Shown piece after piece: positions 61,000 to 64,000 of a DNA stretch of 64,000 nt. Numbering within the stretch: position 1 is the stretch's first letter; every line of letters begins with the position of its first letter. Location of the stretch: positions 92,170 through 156,169 of the forward strand of contig NZ_NKHL01000120.1 in the NCBI RefSeq assembly GCF_002934685.1. The letters are read 5' to 3'. A program made the position numbers and the translations under genes. This stretch comes from Pseudomonas bohemica (GTDB lineage: Bacteria; Pseudomonadota; Gammaproteobacteria; Pseudomonadales; Pseudomonadaceae). Below the pieces are notes generated by a model, which had not been told where the DNA came from, did no database searches, and worked only from the letters and a program-made list of their open reading frames with translations.

Positions 61000-61078
61000 T
61001 CACGGTCCTAATTCTAATCAAGATAATGGTCGCCGTGGGCTTTTCCCCTATTCCCTGTCAGATTTTCAAGGACACGCC

Positions 61079-62041
61079 ATGAACGGTAAACAGTCTCCCA
61101 TTCACTCCGGCTTTGGAGCGACAACCACCGCAGCGGAGGTACTCCAAGGACGCGATCTATCCAACACCACCGCCATTGTGACTGGGGGCCATTCCGGTCT
61201 GGGCCTGGAGACGACACGAGCACTGATCAATGCGGGCGCGCATGTCGTTGTCGCAGCCCGTGATGTTGAAGCTGCTCGCGCGAAGACTAGTGGAATCCCC
61301 AATGTGGAAATCGAGCGACTGGATCTTTCCGACCTGACCAGCGTGCATGACTTCGCACAGCGTTTCCTGGCAAGCGACCGACACATAGACATCCTGATCG
61401 GCAGCGCGGGAATCATGGCTTGCCCGGAAACCCGCGTAGGGGCAGGTTGGGAGGCACAGTTCGCTACCAATCATCTGGGGCACTACGCGCTCGTGAATTT
61501 GCTATGGCCTGCGCTCAAGGGTCATGCAAGGGTGGTAGTAGTGTCATCGGCAGGGCATCACCAATCGGGTATCCGCTGGAACGATGTGCAATTCACGCAG
61601 GGCTACGACAAGTGGTTGGCCTATGGGCAGTCGAAGACGGCCAATGCATTGTTTGCTGTCCACCTTGATCTGCTTGGTCAACGCGAGGGTGTCCGTGCTT
61701 TCTCCCTTCATCCCGGCAAGATTCTCACACCGCTCCAGCGTCATCTGGCGCAGAAAGAAATGATTGCCGCCGGCTGGCTAGACGTTAGCGGCCACCTTGC
61801 AGATCCGACTTTCAAGACGACGCAGCAGGGCGCGGCCACCCAAGTTTGGGCCGCAACAGCTTCGGAGTTAACTGGCATGGGAGGTTTGTATTGCGAGGAC
61901 TGTGAGATCGCATCGCTAGACATAAGCGAACCACCATCCTTTGTCGGCGTCCGGCCCTATGCCGCAGACCCTGATCAAGCCGAACGCCTTTGGGCGCTAT
62001 CTGCTCAACTTACCGGAATTGACGCTTTTGAAAGGAAATGA
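61079..62041 (+). CDS. SDR family oxidoreductase (WW-domain oxidoreductase-like)
   Basis: The 320-residue short-chain dehydrogenase has the NAD(P) motif TGGHSGLGLETTRALINAG, the GSAGIMACPE strand and the catalytic Ser-Tyr-Lys set in VVSSAGHHQSGIRW and YGQSKTANALFAVHLD. The long C terminus with GKILTPLQRHL belongs to the retinol dehydrogenase/WWOX-like group. The divergent AraC fragment was probably its regulator. Substrate unknown. Confidence 0.88.
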   Translation: MNGKQSPIHSGFGATTTAAEVLQGRDLSNTTAIVTGGHSGLGLETTRALINAGAHVVVAARDVEAARAKTSGIPNVEIERLDLSDLTSVHDFAQRFLASDRHIDILIGSAGIMACPETRVGAGWEAQFATNHLGHYALVNLLWPALKGHARVVVVSSAGHHQSGIRWNDVQFTQGYDKWLAYGQSKTANALFAVHLDLLGQREGVRAFSLHPGKILTPLQRHLAQKEMIAAGWLDVSGHLADPTFKTTQQGAATQVWAATASELTGMGGLYCEDCEIASLDISEPPSFVGVRPYAADPDQAERLWALSAQLTGIDAFERK

Positions 62042-62054
62042 GTGATCTGACAAT

Positions 62055-62100
62055 AAGGGCGATGATGTCCACGTATTTTGAGGCGGACACCATCGCCCTT
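62055..62100. repeat. 16-bp inverted repeat after the SDR gene
   Basis: AAGGGCGATGATGTCC and GGACACCATCGCCCTT pair over 16 bp with one mismatch, loop 14 bp. It may be the terminator of the SDR gene, or abutting ends of a lost insertion sequence; a motif resembling IS66-type ends (GGCTTCGCCGGACGCTTA) lies just after it at about 62122. Confidence 0.5.
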
Positions 62101-62138
62101 ACGTCCAGGATTGAGAAGGTGGCTTCGCCGGACGCTTA

Positions 62139-62718
62139 GAGCGCCAGTTAAAGCTGGCAGAGGATAGTCAATGAAAGTTCGATACTGGTAAGAAATGGCG
62201 AATCAACCAAGCCCCGAGTCATGCATGTTGCACCGCGAGGTGCAGGGTGAAGCGTTGACAGGGGAAACCGATTGGCCAGCCATTGAGTCGCGTAATCAGG
62301 AATTCGGGATGCCGCGAATATCTATCTTCACTACACGTTGGATTTATGGGCAAGGCAGTGGCGCCCGCGCCACGCCCGTGGCGATATGGTTATCGTGCGC
62401 TACGCAGATGACAGCGTGGTGGAGTTCAGGACGAAAGTGCAGGCTCAGCAGTTTCTGATGCAGTTGCAGGAACGGTTGGCCAGGTTCGGTCTATCGCTCA
62501 ACGCCTCGAAAATACGACTAATTGAGTTCGGTCGTTTTGCTGTGATGAATCGCAGGAAGCGAGGTTTGAGAAAGCCGGAGACTTTTGATTTCCTGGGTTT
62601 AACCCACCGTTGTAGTGTCAGCCGACGCGGTGACTTCGAAGTGCTGCGACTGACTGTTTTTCTTTCCACTAAAAATGTATATGCAGGGGTTTTACGACTG
62701 GGCGCGCTAAGAGGGTAG
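62139..62718 (+). mobile_element. Group II intron remnant with reverse transcriptase fragment
   Basis: Bases 62139-62310 resemble the 5' catalytic RNA of bacterial group II introns (for example AAGCCCCGAGTCATGCATGT and the GGTGCAGGGTGAAGCGTTGA run). They are joined at about 62311 to the middle of the intron-encoded reverse transcriptase: NIYLHYTLDLWARQW, then the RT active site RYADDSVVEF and LEFGRF-type motif RLIEFGRFAVMNRRKRGLRK. The RT frame ends at 62718. Intron domains between and after are deleted, so it is immobile. The active-site YADD itself is kept. Confidence 0.8.
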
Positions 62719-62852
62719 CTCTGTGGATGGCATCAACTTCGTTGCCTGCCGCAACGCGATGCCGTGCTATCAGGTGTGTATCTGTTAGTTGGCGTAGCAC
62801 GTCACCGGTACTGGTTGCGTATTAGTTGATCCAAAACGTTAAGGTAATCCAT

Positions 62853-63707
62853 TTATACCTCTTCTGCCCTTTTAGGTTCAGTTAAACTGGCAGCATTGGC
62901 AAACACAACTAGAGATAAGCCGGCTAGCTGGAAGTAGGTCAGGGTCTGACCCAGCGTGATAACCCCGATAGCCAATGCTAATACAGGTTCTGCGCTAGTC
63001 AGCATTCCGAACGTAGAATGCTTGAGTGTTTTCAACGCTAGCAAGTCTAAAATGTACGGGGCAAGAGGATACAGCAGGGCGATCAGGAGAATTTGCGGGA
63101 CTTCCTGAATGCTCAGGGTTGTACCTGGTTCCCATGCGCTGAATATCAGACTTGTACAGGCTGCGGTTAGCAATGCTGGGCAGATGCCATACATGCTCGA
63201 ATTATTTTGGCTTACTCGCTTACCGAATACGATATAACCTGCCCAGCATGAAGCTGCAGCGAAAGCCGACCAGATATGCGTGGCTGGCTCATGTTCTTGA
63301 GTGTTAGCGAGCATGAGGTAGATTCCCAGCAATGCTCCACCCACTAGCATTAATGACCTTGTCGTTTTTTGGTATAAGCATACAACTGCCAGGGGGGGCA
63401 TGAATTCTATGCACGTTGCAAGAGCCAAGGGCATATTGGCTATTGCTATCGAAAAAAAGATTGCCATCCCTGCCATGGCTATTCCTAAAAGAAAGGTGTC
63501 GGCATTAAATAACCGACGAATCTTCTTGCGTTTCTTAGAAGCACATACAACGGTGACAATAAGAGCTGCGACAGTCAAGCGATATGCAGATGTATGGATG
63601 GCCCCCGTTGAACGTATGATGGGAATCGAATACGCGAGGCCAACTTGCATGAGCAGCATGGACATAATACATAGGGCAAACGACTGCGTATTTTTGTGCT
63701 TTATCAT
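62853..63707 (-). CDS. EamA/RhtA-type drug/metabolite transporter
   Basis: The 284-residue protein has ten hydrophobic segments in two EamA repeats, starting LCIMSMLLMQVGLAYSIPII and with the second repeat around SAFAAASCWAGYIVFGKRVS. It resembles RhtA-like exporters of threonine, homoserine and related amino acids. Base composition is visibly more AT-rich than the neighbouring genes, and it lies between intron debris and an IS end, so it was probably acquired separately. Confidence 0.85.
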   Translation of the reverse strand: MIKHKNTQSFALCIMSMLLMQVGLAYSIPIIRSTGAIHTSAYRLTVAALIVTVVCASKKRKKIRRLFNADTFLLGIAMAGMAIFFSIAIANMPLALATCIEFMPPLAVVCLYQKTTRSLMLVGGALLGIYLMLANTQEHEPATHIWSAFAAASCWAGYIVFGKRVSQNNSSMYGICPALLTAACTSLIFSAWEPGTTLSIQEVPQILLIALLYPLAPYILDLLALKTLKHSTFGMLTSAEPVLALAIGVITLGQTLTYFQLAGLSLVVFANAASLTEPKRAEEV

Positions 63708-63933
63708 TAGAACTTTCTCGGCTGCTTGTGCATGTGGAGTCGATCCACTTTCTGAAAATTCCGGAGATTTATCCGTGCTGATGAACGGTACACTGCGCTG
63801 CGATCAAGTCGAACTGGTGAAGGGGATACAGCATGGGATTGGAGGCCAGACCGCTGAGGTCGTTCGGGCAGCGGCTCCAGGTGATTATCGAGAGTTCGAC
63901 ACGTTCGTCTTTTTCTCAAGTTGTTGGCGCTGA
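63708..63933. other. Unassigned sequence between the EamA gene and an IS end
   Basis: A weak minus-strand open frame runs to the window edge, but it has no family features I recognise. It is higher in G+C than the EamA gene and may be debris of a transposase. Confidence 0.3.
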
Positions 63934-64000
63934 TTGAAAACTGACCCACCCTGCCGATTGAAAATTGACCCAGGGCAGATTGCCGATTTGTCATCAGCAA
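63934..64000. mobile_element. Possible terminal repeats of an IS21-family element at the window edge
   Basis: GATTGAAAACTGACCCA (63934-63950) and GATTGAAAATTGACCCA (63958-63974) are two direct copies, 24 bp apart, with one mismatch. Repeated motifs of this kind with GAAAA-TGACCCA are typical of IS21-family ends. The element would continue beyond the window. Confidence 0.5.

Noticed and set aside
62195..62458. 87-codon frame as a protein gene
   Set aside because: The sequence matches the RNA part of a group II intron, not a coding sequence, and its frame is not that of the RT fragment.

Overview
The window reads as a chromosomal segment of a Pseudomonas of the fluorescens/syringae lineage. 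The evidence is the gacA-uvrC-pgsA-tRNA-Gly order, a TTG-started gacA, REP/REPIN repeats of the Pseudomonas type between genes, and high-GC coding sequence throughout. No CRISPR array, rRNA or plasmid origin was seen.

Left half (about 0.3-31.3 kb), mostly core metabolism. A flavin monooxygenase and an NfsA-type reductase come first, then a NUDIX hydrolase and a small exported protein. The operon at 3976-10619 holds a polar amino-acid-type ABC transporter, RidA, an IclR regulator, a PLP-dependent ammonia-lyase of the D-serine dehydratase fold and a KDG-type sugar kinase; I infer D-glucosaminate catabolism (glucosaminate to 2-keto-3-deoxygluconate plus ammonia, then KDPG). Next come a parvulin, a PilT/PilU ATPase, a 3-hydroxybutyrate dehydrogenase and GntP permease pair with a sigma-54 promoter and its enhancer-binding protein, a Yej-type oligopeptide ABC transporter, a second parvulin, a Proteus-type lipase and a class I DAHP synthase. 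The DAHP synthase lies behind a 47-codon leader peptide full of Tyr/Phe/Trp codons and a textbook terminator, which is an attenuator. A nitrilase-family gene carries an in-frame TGA, and a divergent pair of small HTH regulators shares a GTTCAA x3 operator. The core block ends with gacA, uvrC, pgsA and tRNA-Gly(GCC).

Right half (31.3-64 kb), accessory DNA behind tRNA-Gly, a known integration hotspot in Pseudomonas. A wrecked P4-type integrase sits directly after the tRNA. Then follows a sulfonate/organosulfur scavenging region (31.5-46.8 kb) in advanced decay. Some genes look intact (flavin monooxygenase, peroxiredoxin-like protein, sulfonate-binding protein, TauD-type dioxygenase, SsuC/SsuB-type permease and ATPase). 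Interleaved with them are genes broken by amber codons, 1-nt frameshifts, a 13-bp tandem duplication and a striking series of internal deletions that leave only the two gene ends.

From 47.2 to 60.3 kb lies an intact siderophore locus. On the plus strand are a FhuF-type reductase and FhuC/FhuB/FhuD-type uptake genes. On the minus strand, behind a candidate Fur box, are an amine N-hydroxylase (IucD/AlcA), MFS exporter, acyltransferase (IucB/AlcB), one NIS synthetase (IucC/AlcC), a Rieske oxygenase (AlcE-like) and a TonB receptor. One synthetase plus a Rieske protein points to an alcaligin-like macrocyclic dihydroxamate rather than aerobactin. The right edge carries an AraC-regulator fragment, an SDR dehydrogenase, a group II intron scar, an AT-richer EamA exporter and repeats resembling an IS21-family end.
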